From the NCBI GenBank assembly GCA_006247105.1, contig CM016928.1, positions 930,001 to 994,000 on the forward strand: DNA of 64,000 nt. The letters are read 5' to 3'. The DNA comes from Giardia muris (Eukaryota > Fornicata > Diplomonadida > Hexamitidae). Below, one piece after another: positions 9,419 through 18,585 of the stretch (positions are counted from its first letter, which is position 1; every line of letters starts with the position of its first letter). Below the pieces are notes generated by a model, which was given only the letters and a program-made list of their open reading frames with translations, was not told the origin of the DNA and did no database searches. Both the position numbers and the translations under genes were made by a program.

Positions 9419-12400
9419 TTAATTCTGCGTGACAAGTCGCGTCAGCATTTGAAGATGAGCCAGGAGCAGAACGCACTTCTGGGGCGGAATCCGTTCCAGA
9501 CAGACCCTAAAGGCGTCCGCATTCACGCTGTGAGGGGTCAGCTTCTTGAGACAGGATAGCATAGCTTGGCCGTTCGGGTCAAGTTGGGTTGTAGTCCTCA
9601 ATACGTCAAACTTCCTATGACTTAACGTACCCGAAGAGGACGCCCTTAGCGCTGAACGCCTATAGGAGCATGGAGTCCCCGCGGAACTTGCTCTCGTCGA
9701 TGTTGAGGGGCGTTGTCCCGCACTAGAGAGGACTGAGCCTGCGCGTGCAGCCTGTCGTCGTGTCTCCTCCTCGAGACGGGTAAGAAACCGATGACAGAGT
9801 TGTTGTGCTGAGACTGACATCGGATCAATGATAGGAGACATCTGCTCTTCTTCAGGCGGTGTGAGTGTAAGATTGAATGACTCCATGTTCATCTCGGACT
9901 GTGCACATGCCGACAGGTCTCGAGAAACCGCTACCGGCTTTCCGAGCTGTGTTCGACTTGTCTGCATCTGTGACTGACCCTGCACTTGAGGCTGGACATT
10001 ATTGTCGAGAGAGCTGAGTGTAAGATCACTTGCACGAAGAGTTGAAAGGGGCGACTCGGGAGCGCCACGAGTTGTAGTAGGAGCCGCCGAAATGGCTCTT
10101 CCAGCTGCATGGGATCCAATCGATACCTTTGGCATTTGCAATGTGAAAGTGCGCCTTGGCGCATCCCGTTGCGATATCGCTGATCGGGTCCGAGTTCTAT
10201 CGTCGGGGTTGAGCATCTTCGTCAGACATGTATTTGGCTTCACGGCAGACTCTTCGTCATTCTCATTGACAGAAATGGTAGGGGTCCGCCCGTGGAGGCC
10301 AACTACGCGTTCGGAGAGAGACTTACGAGGCCCTCGGTCCTCAAGCTGCAATGGGAAGTCACCCGTTATGCTTGCATATCGTACGCGTGGCTGGGTAGAG
10401 GAACTCATGCGGAGGGGTGGGGGAGGCCCGGGAGTGTCTGTAACCGCTTGCTGCTGTTCTGCCAGAAGGCGGATAGTCTTGGCTAAAGCCTCCTCGTAAT
10501 GCTTTAGAATGACGTTTTCGTGGTAGTTACCGTCGGTGGACTCCTCGACGGGAACGATAACATCATCATCATCGATAGGAAGCTCCCTATCGAGGTAGAC
10601 GACCTCGAGCTCCTTATCGCTTTCATGTTCCTCTGAAGGCAGAGCAGATACGTCGATCGACGGCCTGCGGGATTGGAGTGGCCGTTCCTTTGGGGTGACC
10701 GCCGGACTCGCACTCGCTGGAACCTTTGCCTTGATGACTGGCCTTTTAGGACGCGCCTCGGCGCTCTTCGGGGGTCCTCGTACCTTCGCCGGCACGCTTG
10801 GCTTTCTGACCGCAGAAATGCCTATCTTTGGGCTTGCAGGCTTAACGCTTCGTGGCTTCGAAACCTTTCCAGTCGATACTGCACGCCTCTCAACATGTGT
10901 GGCAGCGGTCTTGATGATGCGGCCCACGATTTGGGGCGCGCGTGAAGCCCGTGGGACCTGTGAAGCGCTCAAAGAGGCGGTACGGCGTGGCTTTTCCTTC
11001 GATGGGGTATGTACGATCTGGCCAATCAAGTGCTGATAACGCACTGGCTCATACTCATTCCCCCCATAGCAATACTGTACTGCCGCTCGCCCTGGTGAAA
11101 GTTGCTCCGAGCCCTTGATCATGATGTCAAAGGTCTCCCCAAAGAGTTGACGATGGAAGGACGAGCCGGCTTGAGGTACAACGACCTCGGGAGTACTGCT
11201 CTCCAGACTGGATATCTCCACGGGTGGCACAAGGGATGGAGCTGGTGCGGACATGGGCCGCGTAACCTCGAGATTGGAATTGTTGTACATGACGATTTTG
11301 AGGATTGGTGCGGACCGTGGCCGTTTACCCCCAACCTTGACCGATGCTTCTGTACATCGATTCATAAGGTCAAGGATATGCGGATTCGTAAGGCCAGCGG
11401 TCTTATGTAGCGGGTTGTTCTTGTCAGCCAGTCGTGCAAGCTGCCTAATGGCCAAAATATCGGCGGAGTCAATCATTGAAAGTCGCTCCCGAGGAACTGT
11501 CGCCGATTTCGGTCGTGCCTGTAATGCCGAGCGACTTCGTCCCCTCTGTTCTACTGGTGGTACCGCTTTCAATGATTCACGCAAGTCATGAAGGACTTGA
11601 ACGGGATTATCTGCAGACTGGGAGGCTTCTCTGGGGTCATCGCCAACTGCGATGTCTGCCACAGTTATGGGCTCTATGAAGCTTTCCGTCTGCGTCGTTG
11701 CCGTCCCAGACTGGCGGAGGTGTGGCATGACCTCTTCAGTTATATGAGTTGCACACTCAACAGATGATGGTCGCCGACGCTTCAAAGTTCGCGGTGTCTG
11801 TGTGGCCGCGACATTTCCGGTGTTTTGGACTCCAATGGACTCGATCAACGACCGAGATGGACGAGGGGCAACAGCGGATACGTAGGATCGAGACTGAGGC
11901 ATCCATGGAGTAACCGTGTTGTTGATGATTGCCATAGCCGCTTGATATTGCTTTCGATACGTGGTACTAGTCGTTAGTACCGAAGGCTGGTTAAGAAGAG
12001 AATTTGATCCTGTGACAGATAGGAGAAGCGACCCTGTCTTATTCTCATCTTCTTCCGCCGGTAAGCAACGAAATCGGCGCTGAATCGGCCTGACGAGTTG
12101 ACCTCGTCGATTGACCGTGAGGGTGGGTGTACGGGATACGGCCTCCATGGTGCGTGACTGGTTGTAAAGCCTTTCGAACCGAGAAGTCCCTCTTTGCGTT
12201 ATCGAGTCTGCCGACTGTGAGCGCTGTGAAGTTTGACGAGTACCTGAGACGGTCTGTTGCGACTGTGGTATTGGCCTTTCAGGGATGACATGTGCACTTC
12301 CCGACCGTCTAAGACCTCCTTCGCGCACAGAAGGGGCCTTCCGCGTTACTTGTGGATGGTAACTTGTTGACGTCGAGGATCGCTGTCTCTTAGAGGCGGA

Positions 12401-13516
12401 GACTGGTTGGGGCTTGCTTGTCATTAGAACGTTATCATCAAGTAGCTCTCCACTTGGCGAACGAAGGTTCTGTGAACTGCTAGGCTCGCCCTCAGGTCGT
12501 CGAGTAGGAGACACCTCCATTCCTAAGGGATACCCCATAGACTTCGGAATTGAATCTCGACGACTTAATACCTCGGTAATGAGTGATCCTGTCCCACGAT
12601 CAAGAGTTCTAATCGCCGAGGACCCGTCTCCACTTCCGCGTATTGATAGTGAGGATCCCTTTGTTTTAACTTCAGACATCGGTGTAGCATATCGCCGGCT
12701 GGATTGCGCACGAGTAATGAAGCTACGGACATTCGACATGTTTGAGACTAGAAATGAGCTCTTCTGCTCGCAACTGGCGGAGCGACGGCCTGGCGTTTGC
12801 CCAGATCCTGAGACCCAAGATGGTGGCATACAATACTCATCATCGAAGCGCGGTACCAATGAGTCGTACTTCGGAGGAGGTGAACGTTTGACATGCGGGG
12901 TATTGGAGGGAGAAAACCCTCGACTTACCGCTGCTCGCGTTGAGGAGCCACGACCAGCTACTCGACTAGAACTACTTCTTGAGCGTGGCTCTTCATAGAA
13001 TGGTCTTGAATATGTATTGCGGAGCGTACTCGTAGTGATGACTGAGAGCTCTCGGCGCGTATACCGTGGTGAGGCTTGTCTCGCTGGAGTCGCCCGTGTA
13101 CCAGAATGAGGGGTTATGGGCCCTATTGTGTGTGGCCGATTGTAACTGGAAGGCGTCCAGTTCTTCAAGAACTGCGGCTGTGGCGTACGGATGTATGAAT
13201 CAGTAGCAGCTCCAGACTGTGGATATAATTCATCTGCCCATTGTTTGAAAGTGCTTGCATCGACCGCTGGTCCCCATTGCCCCTCCTCCCCCCCCGCGGG
13301 GTAAGGTGAGTTCTTGGTCGAGGGCTGTCGTTTCCGTGTAATAGTGAATATCGTTGGCTGTTTTGCGCGACGTTCGATCCCGGGCCTTCGCTCTTGTCCC
13401 ACACTCGTCTCTAGCGAGCGGGCACCGTCCACCCCACCTCCTGTCTGCACGCTCAGGATGCTCTCGCAGACCAGACTCGACGCTGGAGCTTGCAGGTCCC
13501 GGACGCTCGTATGCAT
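9419..13516 (-). CDS. Long disordered Ser/Arg/Pro-rich protein with RPxSA motifs
   Basis: 1,365 residues if translation starts at the ATG at 13516. The open frame extends to 13645, but that upstream end is a GTG and would run into the divergent neighbour, so the first in-frame ATG is chosen. The protein is mostly predicted disorder with many SR, RS and RP pairs. Short motifs of the form R-P-x-S-A recur (RPKSAT, RPRSAP, RPMSAP). A compact helical C-terminus (about the last 60 residues, SCLKKLTPHSVN onward) is the only part that looks folded. No known domain seen. RPxSA motifs occur in some microtubule-associated proteins of other eukaryotes, so a cytoskeletal role is possible but only inferred. 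Confidence 0.75.
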   Translation of the reverse strand: MHTSVRDLQAPASSLVCESILSVQTGGGVDGARSLETSVGQERRPGIERRAKQPTIFTITRKRQPSTKNSPYPAGGEEGQWGPAVDASTFKQWADELYPQSGAATDSYIRTPQPQFLKNWTPSSYNRPHTIGPITPHSGTRATPARQASPRYTRRELSVITTSTLRNTYSRPFYEEPRSRSSSSRVAGRGSSTRAAVSRGFSPSNTPHVKRSPPPKYDSLVPRFDDEYCMPPSWVSGSGQTPGRRSASCEQKSSFLVSNMSNVRSFITRAQSSRRYATPMSEVKTKGSSLSIRGSGDGSSAIRTLDRGTGSLITEVLSRRDSIPKSMGYPLGMEVSPTRRPEGEPSSSQNLRSPSGELLDDNVLMTSKPQPVSASKRQRSSTSTSYHPQVTRKAPSVREGGLRRSGSAHVIPERPIPQSQQTVSGTRQTSQRSQSADSITQRGTSRFERLYNQSRTMEAVSRTPTLTVNRRGQLVRPIQRRFRCLPAEEDENKTGSLLLSVTGSNSLLNQPSVLTTSTTYRKQYQAAMAIINNTVTPWMPQSRSYVSAVAPRPSRSLIESIGVQNTGNVAATQTPRTLKRRRPSSVECATHITEEVMPHLRQSGTATTQTESFIEPITVADIAVGDDPREASQSADNPVQVLHDLRESLKAVPPVEQRGRSRSALQARPKSATVPRERLSMIDSADILAIRQLARLADKNNPLHKTAGLTNPHILDLMNRCTEASVKVGGKRPRSAPILKIVMYNNSNLEVTRPMSAPAPSLVPPVEISSLESSTPEVVVPQAGSSFHRQLFGETFDIMIKGSEQLSPGRAAVQYCYGGNEYEPVRYQHLIGQIVHTPSKEKPRRTASLSASQVPRASRAPQIVGRIIKTAATHVERRAVSTGKVSKPRSVKPASPKIGISAVRKPSVPAKVRGPPKSAEARPKRPVIKAKVPASASPAVTPKERPLQSRRPSIDVSALPSEEHESDKELEVVYLDRELPIDDDDVIVPVEESTDGNYHENVILKHYEEALAKTIRLLAEQQQAVTDTPGPPPPLRMSSSTQPRVRYASITGDFPLQLEDRGPRKSLSERVVGLHGRTPTISVNENDEESAVKPNTCLTKMLNPDDRTRTRSAISQRDAPRRTFTLQMPKVSIGSHAAGRAISAAPTTTRGAPESPLSTLRASDLTLSSLDNNVQPQVQGQSQMQTSRTQLGKPVAVSRDLSACAQSEMNMESFNLTLTPPEEEQMSPIIDPMSVSAQQLCHRFLTRLEEETRRQAARAGSVLSSAGQRPSTSTRASSAGTPCSYRRSALRASSSGTLSHRKFDVLRTTTQLDPNGQAMLSCLKKLTPHSVNADAFRVCLERIPPQKCVLLLAHLQMLTRLVTQN

Positions 13517-13556
13517 TTTACGTCTGCGACAAAACGCGGTACTTTTTTCGGCCGAG
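13517..13556. promoter_or_regulatory. Bidirectional promoter, 40 bp
   Basis: The two ATGs that remain once GTG and TTG frame ends are discounted (13516 on minus, 13557 on plus) leave a 40-bp gap containing aaaacgcggtactttttt, A-rich on one side and T-rich on the other. Giardia promoters are short A/T-rich initiators that often work in both directions; here the geometry decides both starts. Confidence 0.55.
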
Positions 13557-15257
13557 ATGAAGGAGGTGGGGCTTCCAGTTCCACCTCGACCAGGTGGGTT
13601 CCTCTCCGAGTCCCGATTTAGTCTGACGCTCGACACATCGGACACCGAGCGGCCGTCTGTGTCTCGGTCTCATTCCCAGTCCCATGGAGAAGGTGCGGTC
13701 GAACTTGATGAATGTGTTACTCCAATAACTGAGCATACCAGGCGGTCGGTCATTTGGAATCCTCAGGACGTCTCGGGCCCATCTAGGCCTGGATCTCAGC
13801 CCCCAGGCTTCACCCCGCAAATGCTTGTATCCATCGACTTAGGTTGGGATAGGAAGCTAACAGCTAGTCGAATACCATTTCAAGACACTCGCCCTCAACC
13901 GTCGCAGACCCCTTCGCCCCAAGGGACTGTTGCAAAGGACACCTTCCGTCTCTATCCCCAGCAGACTAGGCATGTAGCGCCTCCTGAGCAGCCGACGTTG
14001 CAAGGGAATATATCCCCAATGCACCCTAGCCCACAACCGAAGGAGACATCATTTCTGATCCTCTCGAGTCATAGTCCACGTCCAGCATCTGCTGCAGAGC
14101 GTAGGAATGTTAGGCCGTACATCACACGCCCCATCCAGGTGGAAAAGAAGGTGAGGGTCCCTAATCAGGGTGAGTCGCGGCCTCTTTCGGCAACAGGTGA
14201 GGCGGTACGAGTCATCTCACGCCTATCGACATCAAATCGCTTATCCGTCCCGAACAAGGCTAATCTTGAATTGATAGAGCCGTCCAACCCGCTCTTCTCG
14301 AGTCAGCAGTACAGAAACGCCCTGTATAGCGGGGCAGTGGCCGTTGATTCGTCTGGTAGTTCTCTGACGGGTCCTAACATGCTCCCTCGGACGAGCGAGG
14401 ATTACCGCCGAATGATGCGTCCAACGCAGAGTAGTGCTAAGAAGGTGGCTCAACGGGCTATCTATCGAGGAGGAACTGATTGCGGCCGAAACTTACCATT
14501 TGAAGCGGAAGACTATGCGCATCCTGACAATGCTCTATCACCACATGCTGGATACGTGTCAGATGCAGACCTCTACCTTTCTAATTGCAAGACTACCCTC
14601 CCTGCGAGCGCACAGCCGGCGATTGATAGGGAGCTTCGAGAACTACATGCACCCAGCCCCAACAGCAGTGCTCGACAAAGAAGTACGCGTGGCCGATCGA
14701 CTCCTATATTAGTGACAGAGAAGCCGGTGGCTTCTGGAAACCTCACCGTTTCAAAAGGCGATAGTTGTACGAACATCACTCGAAGTAGGGAACTCTGCTC
14801 GACGACGCAGAAGAACTCGGCGGTCCACGTCACGAAGACAACGTTTTCGGGGACACCCTCTCCAGGAAACCATATCCTAGCCATCCGTAGTTCTGCACGG
14901 ATGCGACGAGGCCGACAATGGGGTGCGCAAGGGCAAGGTAGCGGTAGGAGGGAGAATCCGTTGCAACTCTCGGGCTCAGCTCTACGGCCAATGCAATACA
15001 TGACGACGGGATCGATATTTACTAGATGGTATGGGCAAGAGAAGGGGATGACATCTCAGGCCAGCGAGAAGACGTACCTGTTCGAGGGGGCCATACAGGC
15101 ACCCGACCCAACCTCGGAGGAGATCTTATCCATCCCTGAAGGTCGAGAACTGGTATTCTCTCGAGATGATGGGAATCCTACCCATGATGCCTCGGTGGTC
15201 ACCTCCGACCTTCCTAGTGTCTCTCTTTCGTCATCACTTCGTTGTGATAATCCTTAG
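13557..15257 (+). CDS. Ser/Pro-rich hypothetical protein with RPxSA motifs
   Basis: 566 residues from the ATG at 13557. The open frame reaches 13314, but that end is a TTG, and an ATG at 13458 would place the start inside the divergent gene; 13557 directly follows an A/T-rich patch. The protein is largely disordered, Ser/Pro/Arg-rich, with RPASA and RPLSA motifs like those of the neighbouring 1,365-residue and 510-residue proteins. No membrane segment and no recognised domain. The gap to iscA downstream is 40 bp. Confidence 0.7.
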   Translation: MKEVGLPVPPRPGGFLSESRFSLTLDTSDTERPSVSRSHSQSHGEGAVELDECVTPITEHTRRSVIWNPQDVSGPSRPGSQPPGFTPQMLVSIDLGWDRKLTASRIPFQDTRPQPSQTPSPQGTVAKDTFRLYPQQTRHVAPPEQPTLQGNISPMHPSPQPKETSFLILSSHSPRPASAAERRNVRPYITRPIQVEKKVRVPNQGESRPLSATGEAVRVISRLSTSNRLSVPNKANLELIEPSNPLFSSQQYRNALYSGAVAVDSSGSSLTGPNMLPRTSEDYRRMMRPTQSSAKKVAQRAIYRGGTDCGRNLPFEAEDYAHPDNALSPHAGYVSDADLYLSNCKTTLPASAQPAIDRELRELHAPSPNSSARQRSTRGRSTPILVTEKPVASGNLTVSKGDSCTNITRSRELCSTTQKNSAVHVTKTTFSGTPSPGNHILAIRSSARMRRGRQWGAQGQGSGRRENPLQLSGSALRPMQYMTTGSIFTRWYGQEKGMTSQASEKTYLFEGAIQAPDPTSEEILSIPEGRELVFSRDDGNPTHDASVVTSDLPSVSLSSSLRCDNP

Positions 15258-15297
15258 GACAGAATCTGGTTAACTGGTATAGCACCTCTCCTTTAAA

Positions 15298-15696
15298 ATG
15301 GCACTTACCCAAATGACGGGGTCGCTCCTCCGATTTGTGACGAAGAACGGACTGAAGGTGACGGACGCCGCTATCGGGCGCCTTAAGGGCCTCCTGAGAC
15401 CCGACGAGTTCCTGCGGGTCAACGTTTCGACGGCCGGTTGTGCTGGCCTTTCTTACAAGTTTAGCGTTGATTCCGAGCGACGACGCGATGATGACGTCAC
15501 GGCGCGTGATGGAGTCGAGCTCCGTGTCGATAGGAAGGCACTAGCCTATGTCCAAGGCTCGACGATCGACTTTGTGTCGGAACCCTTCCGGCAGTATTTC
15601 ATGCTACGGGATAACCCACAGGCGTCAGGCGTCTGCTCCTGTGGCGAGAGCTTCGAGGTCCCGGGCTTGGACATCGTTCCCACACCCTGCCGTTAG
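15298..15696 (+). CDS. iscA: A-type iron-sulfur cluster carrier, IscA/HesB family
   Basis: 132 residues. The HesB/IscA core is clear: the segment around AGCAGLSYKF carries Cys48, and the C-terminal CSCGESF carries Cys113 and Cys115. These three cysteines bind the [Fe-S] cluster or iron in this family. The protein accepts and hands on clusters assembled on IscU. In Giardia this pathway sits in mitosomes; the extra ~15 N-terminal residues (MALTQMTGSLLRFVTK) could act as an organelle-targeting presequence, which is inference. The start is set by a tight A/T patch (ctttaaaATG). Length is normal for the family with a short extension. Confidence 0.92.
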   Translation: MALTQMTGSLLRFVTKNGLKVTDAAIGRLKGLLRPDEFLRVNVSTAGCAGLSYKFSVDSERRRDDDVTARDGVELRVDRKALAYVQGSTIDFVSEPFRQYFMLRDNPQASGVCSCGESFEVPGLDIVPTPCR

Positions 15697-15796
15697 ATCT
15701 GCTCCTTTACTTCCTTGAGTTTCCTCCCTCATTGGATATCACGAGCATACGTAGACCGAGAGAAGGAGGTCATGGGTAGTTACATCAAAGAGAGAC

Positions 15797-16042
15797 TCAG
15801 TGCCCAAGAGGCTTCACGTCGCTAATGTCACTGAGTGAGAGCTCTTCACCTTTGACCACGGGGGCCGCCGTCCGAGGGGTTTCAGCCCTGCGAGTTGCTA
15901 GAAGGTCGTCCTCCTCGATCATCACGCTGTTCGAATCCGTGTCCGAAGCGCCTCCCTCGTAAGTGAACTCGCTGATGATCTCCGGATCTGGGTCGCGACT
16001 GACTAGCGGGGTCTTAGGTGGTCGGTTATCAGTATCTAGCAT
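15797..16042 (-). CDS. Small acidic hypothetical protein
   Basis: 81 residues from an ATG at 16042, with an Asp/Glu/Ser-rich composition and no recognisable domain. What supports it as a gene is its position: it fills an otherwise empty ~360-bp interval, and its ATG lies 14 bp from the ATG of the divergent phosphatidylserine decarboxylase gene across an A/T-rich gap. It could still be a chance frame. The ~100 bp between iscA and its stop shows nothing else. Confidence 0.5.
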   Translation of the reverse strand: MLDTDNRPPKTPLVSRDPDPEIISEFTYEGGASDTDSNSVMIEEDDLLATRRAETPRTAAPVVKGEELSLSDISDVKPLGH

Positions 16043-16056
16043 CCAGCTTTTTTAAG
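16043..16056. promoter_or_regulatory. Bidirectional promoter, 14 bp
   Basis: ccagcttttttaag separates the minus-strand ATG at 16042 from the plus-strand ATG at 16057. The T-rich core fits a Giardia initiator serving both genes and rules out the longer GTG-ended frame starting at 16018. Confidence 0.5.
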
Positions 16057-17208
16057 ATGCAGGCCTCCCCGCCAAATGGCCGACGACTACAGGCCGGGGA
16101 GTTTGCCCTCTGGGCCTTCGCCTTCGGGGCATCATCCCTCTACCTTGTGGGCCGCTGCCTCCTTTCGCTTCTGGCCTGGACCACGGGATGGAATGGAATT
16201 AATCCCTCTACGATTTGGATGGGCGCAATACTCCTTGCGTGTATGGCACATGTCTACACCCATATCGATCGACAACGGATTGCTTTCTTACCAATCCTCG
16301 TCTCTATCCTTCCCCGTCGATATCTTTCATATTTGATAGGATATCTCATGCGTCTTCCTATCCCTTTCGCCAAATTACGTCGAGCGATCTATCGGGCCTG
16401 GTGTTGGAAATATACTGTTGATATTGCAGAGATTATCGTCGACTTAGACGCATATCCCTCTCTAGAAGCCTTCTTTATCCGCCCTGTTAACCTCGCCCTT
16501 CGCCCCTCTTTTTCTTCCATGGGAGATGGCCTTAATTCCTTCAAATATATCGGTCCACGAGACTGCCTGATCGCTCCTGCCGATAGCGTCCTAAGTGCAC
16601 TTGGGAACTTCTCTACGGCTTGTATGTCAACGGTCCCGTGCAAAGGGTTGAGCTTCTCTGCAACAGACCTCCTCCACGGAAGTACTGACGAGTCTATTGA
16701 CTTTCGTAAGGGGAAAACAACAGTGTTGCACTGGGCAGTCTTCTATCTTTCTCCTGGTGATTATCATCACTTCCACGCCCCCTGTAACTTCACTGTACAT
16801 GAGTGTCGCCACCTGGGGGGAGACCTTTGGCCCGTTAATGATACATTCATGCAACGTGTGAAAGGACTCTTAGCAGCAAATGAGCGTGTTGTCTTAATTG
16901 GAACTCACATGGTTGGTGGTGAAGAGCTCTTCTTCGCTTACGTCGCCGTGGGTGCTCTGAACGTTGGGTCTATTTACATCCACAAGTACTCCTTAGAAAC
17001 TCATAAAGATATGCTATCTCCCACCTCGGAGTCGTCACTGACCAGGACCGAAAGCTACTCCATTGGCGAAGAAGTCGGTTTCTTTTCATTAGGATCAACG
17101 GTTGTCCTTGTTTATGAGCTCCCACTCTCGATACAACCCAATTACATAATGAACTCGCAAGACAAGGTGCATGTCGGGATGCCATTTGTGCAAGTCGCAA
17201 CCACTTGA
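16057..17208 (+). CDS. PSD: Phosphatidylserine decarboxylase proenzyme
   Basis: 383 residues. Makes phosphatidylethanolamine from phosphatidylserine at a membrane. Family motifs in order: two hydrophobic N-terminal helices (about 18-41 and 50-68); FFIRPVNLALRP from residue 139; PADS with the catalytic Asp176, where the usual PADG glycine is Ser; the YHHFHAP box at 236-242; and LGST near the C-terminus with Ser347, where self-cleavage creates the pyruvoyl group. All residues needed for autoprocessing appear present. The ATG at 16057 directly follows an A/T-rich patch; the frame upstream ends in a GTG and was not used. Confidence 0.93.
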   Translation: MQASPPNGRRLQAGEFALWAFAFGASSLYLVGRCLLSLLAWTTGWNGINPSTIWMGAILLACMAHVYTHIDRQRIAFLPILVSILPRRYLSYLIGYLMRLPIPFAKLRRAIYRAWCWKYTVDIAEIIVDLDAYPSLEAFFIRPVNLALRPSFSSMGDGLNSFKYIGPRDCLIAPADSVLSALGNFSTACMSTVPCKGLSFSATDLLHGSTDESIDFRKGKTTVLHWAVFYLSPGDYHHFHAPCNFTVHECRHLGGDLWPVNDTFMQRVKGLLAANERVVLIGTHMVGGEELFFAYVAVGALNVGSIYIHKYSLETHKDMLSPTSESSLTRTESYSIGEEVGFFSLGSTVVLVYELPLSIQPNYIMNSQDKVHVGMPFVQVATT

Positions 17209-17244
17209 AGGTGTGAATAGCGCTGATGACTAAACATAACAAGC

Positions 17245-18195
17245 CTATGAAGAGGTATGTTCCTTCAGACTACTAAGCACCTTGCTTGGGACGAGACAAG
17301 GAAGATCGTGGAGAGAATCAGATTCGATGTGGATGTGGACCTTCCCATCAAACATCGACTGGGAGAAGAACTTGGCCGTTGCTTTCGAGTTGATGTATGC
17401 ATCTCTTGTGCTAAGCCATAGATCGAAGGGAAGGTTAAGATCTGCCAGCTTAGTGAACTCCTCGGAACAGTTGCTCCAGGGGAAGTTGAGGGACATGTAG
17501 ACGGTTCTGTCGAGGAAGGCGTCACGATTCTTTGAGAAGCAACGTTTGATCTCATCCCTCATGTGATCGGCGAGCTCGCTCGGAAGGTGCTGGAGGGTAC
17601 GCTTCTCTAAGGACTTCTCAAAGCTTTTCTCGGCGATATCCTTATTATTGGCGACGATCTTCTGCACAAGCTTGCTCCGTAGGAGCTTCACGTCCATCTT
17701 CTCTATTAGCTTGATCCCCGCCGGGCAGATCATCGTGAGCGAAAGGATCCGATCCTTGAAGAGAGGGTGCGTTGCCGAAAGGCCTGCAAGCAACCCTCCC
17801 ATCGAGTGCCCAACTAAATGGAACTTTCGTCCTTCCTTGTTCAAGGCGTCGACCACGTCGCTCATGCATTGAATGAAGAGCTCGGGCTGGTATGCAGTGA
17901 CGTCCTCAGAGGAGTCCGTTTCCCCATGCCCCGGAAGGTCACAAGAGATAACGTCATATTGGGTCCCGAACTTGTTCAGTAGAGGGGCGTATAGCTCGAG
18001 AGAGAAGTTGAACCCGTGATAGAAAACGACTAGCTCTGACTTTCCAGTAGCGTGGTGATAGCCACGAACACGGCCAAACTCCAGATCCAGCATAACCGTA
18101 CACGCACTGTCCAGATCGTAACAGAGCCCTTCTTCAACCTCGACGTGACGCCCTAGCTTCTCCTTCTTCATCGTCTTACCTGTCTTCAGTGACAT
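17245..18195 (-). CDS. Alpha/beta hydrolase
   Basis: 316 residues from the ATG at 18195. An upstream in-frame ATG at 18303 would overlap the divergent Lsm gene, so the inner one is preferred. Alpha/beta-hydrolase features: oxyanion-hole segment VVFYHGFN (His60-Gly61), DLPGHGETD, nucleophile elbow GHSMGG with Ser131, a probable catalytic Asp in STRDAYIN, and a C-terminal His in SDSLHDLPC. The arrangement resembles small esterases and monoglyceride-lipase-like enzymes; the substrate cannot be told from sequence. No signal peptide. Converges with the decarboxylase gene (36-bp gap), but a lipid link is only suggestive. Confidence 0.88.
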   Translation of the reverse strand: MSLKTGKTMKKEKLGRHVEVEEGLCYDLDSACTVMLDLEFGRVRGYHHATGKSELVVFYHGFNFSLELYAPLLNKFGTQYDVISCDLPGHGETDSSEDVTAYQPELFIQCMSDVVDALNKEGRKFHLVGHSMGGLLAGLSATHPLFKDRILSLTMICPAGIKLIEKMDVKLLRSKLVQKIVANNKDIAEKSFEKSLEKRTLQHLPSELADHMRDEIKRCFSKNRDAFLDRTVYMSLNFPWSNCSEEFTKLADLNLPFDLWLSTRDAYINSKATAKFFSQSMFDGKVHIHIESDSLHDLPCLVPSKVLSSLKEHTSS

Positions 18196-18233
18196 TTGCT
18201 TTCTTTCCCCGCCCTCTTTTTTTTGCGGAAGGA
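18196..18233. promoter_or_regulatory. Bidirectional promoter, 38 bp
   Basis: T-rich gap (ttgctttctttcc, then ctctttttttt) between the minus ATG at 18195 and plus ATG at 18234. It supports the trimmed starts of both the hydrolase and the Lsm1-like gene. Confidence 0.5.
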
Positions 18234-18584
18234 ATGTCGCGCGCGGCCGGGACCGGGGTGGAAACAAGTTTGCCGGATCTGGCCCACGCCGGAGTCGGCG
18301 CATATTGCGAGTGTCTCAATCGACGCGTGGGAGTCCTCATGCTGAGTGGACCTCAGTACGTTGGAATCCTTCGAGCTTGCGACATCACGGGAAATCTCTT
18401 TCTCGCACAGGCACGCCAGCAACTGATACAGGGAGACTCCTACGCCGAGGTCGAGCTCGGGTGGCTTCTACTTCGTGGCGACGACGTTTCCGTGTTCGCC
18501 CTTGAGCCTCGCGTTCCCAAGTTGAAGCTCGTCACCCTAGAGCAGCTTCTAGCCCAGAATGATGAACTACCTCAGGGCGAGTAA
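18234..18584 (+). CDS. LSM1: Sm-like protein, probably Lsm1
   Basis: 116 residues from the ATG at 18234; the frame continues to 18189 but begins there with GTG. The Sm fold is recognisable: Sm1 motif (VGVLMLSGPQYVGILRACDITGNLFL) and Sm2 motif (GWLLLRGDDVSVFAL). The Sm1 spacing and the 'GILRACD..GNL' segment look most like Lsm1, the subunit that distinguishes the cytoplasmic Lsm1-7 ring in mRNA decapping and decay from the nuclear Lsm2-8 ring. Another Lsm or Sm subunit is possible. The stop codon lies 1 bp before the likely ATG of the next gene. Confidence 0.75.
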   Translation: MSRAAGTGVETSLPDLAHAGVGAYCECLNRRVGVLMLSGPQYVGILRACDITGNLFLAQARQQLIQGDSYAEVELGWLLLRGDDVSVFALEPRVPKLKLVTLEQLLAQNDELPQGE

Positions 18585-18585
18585 A

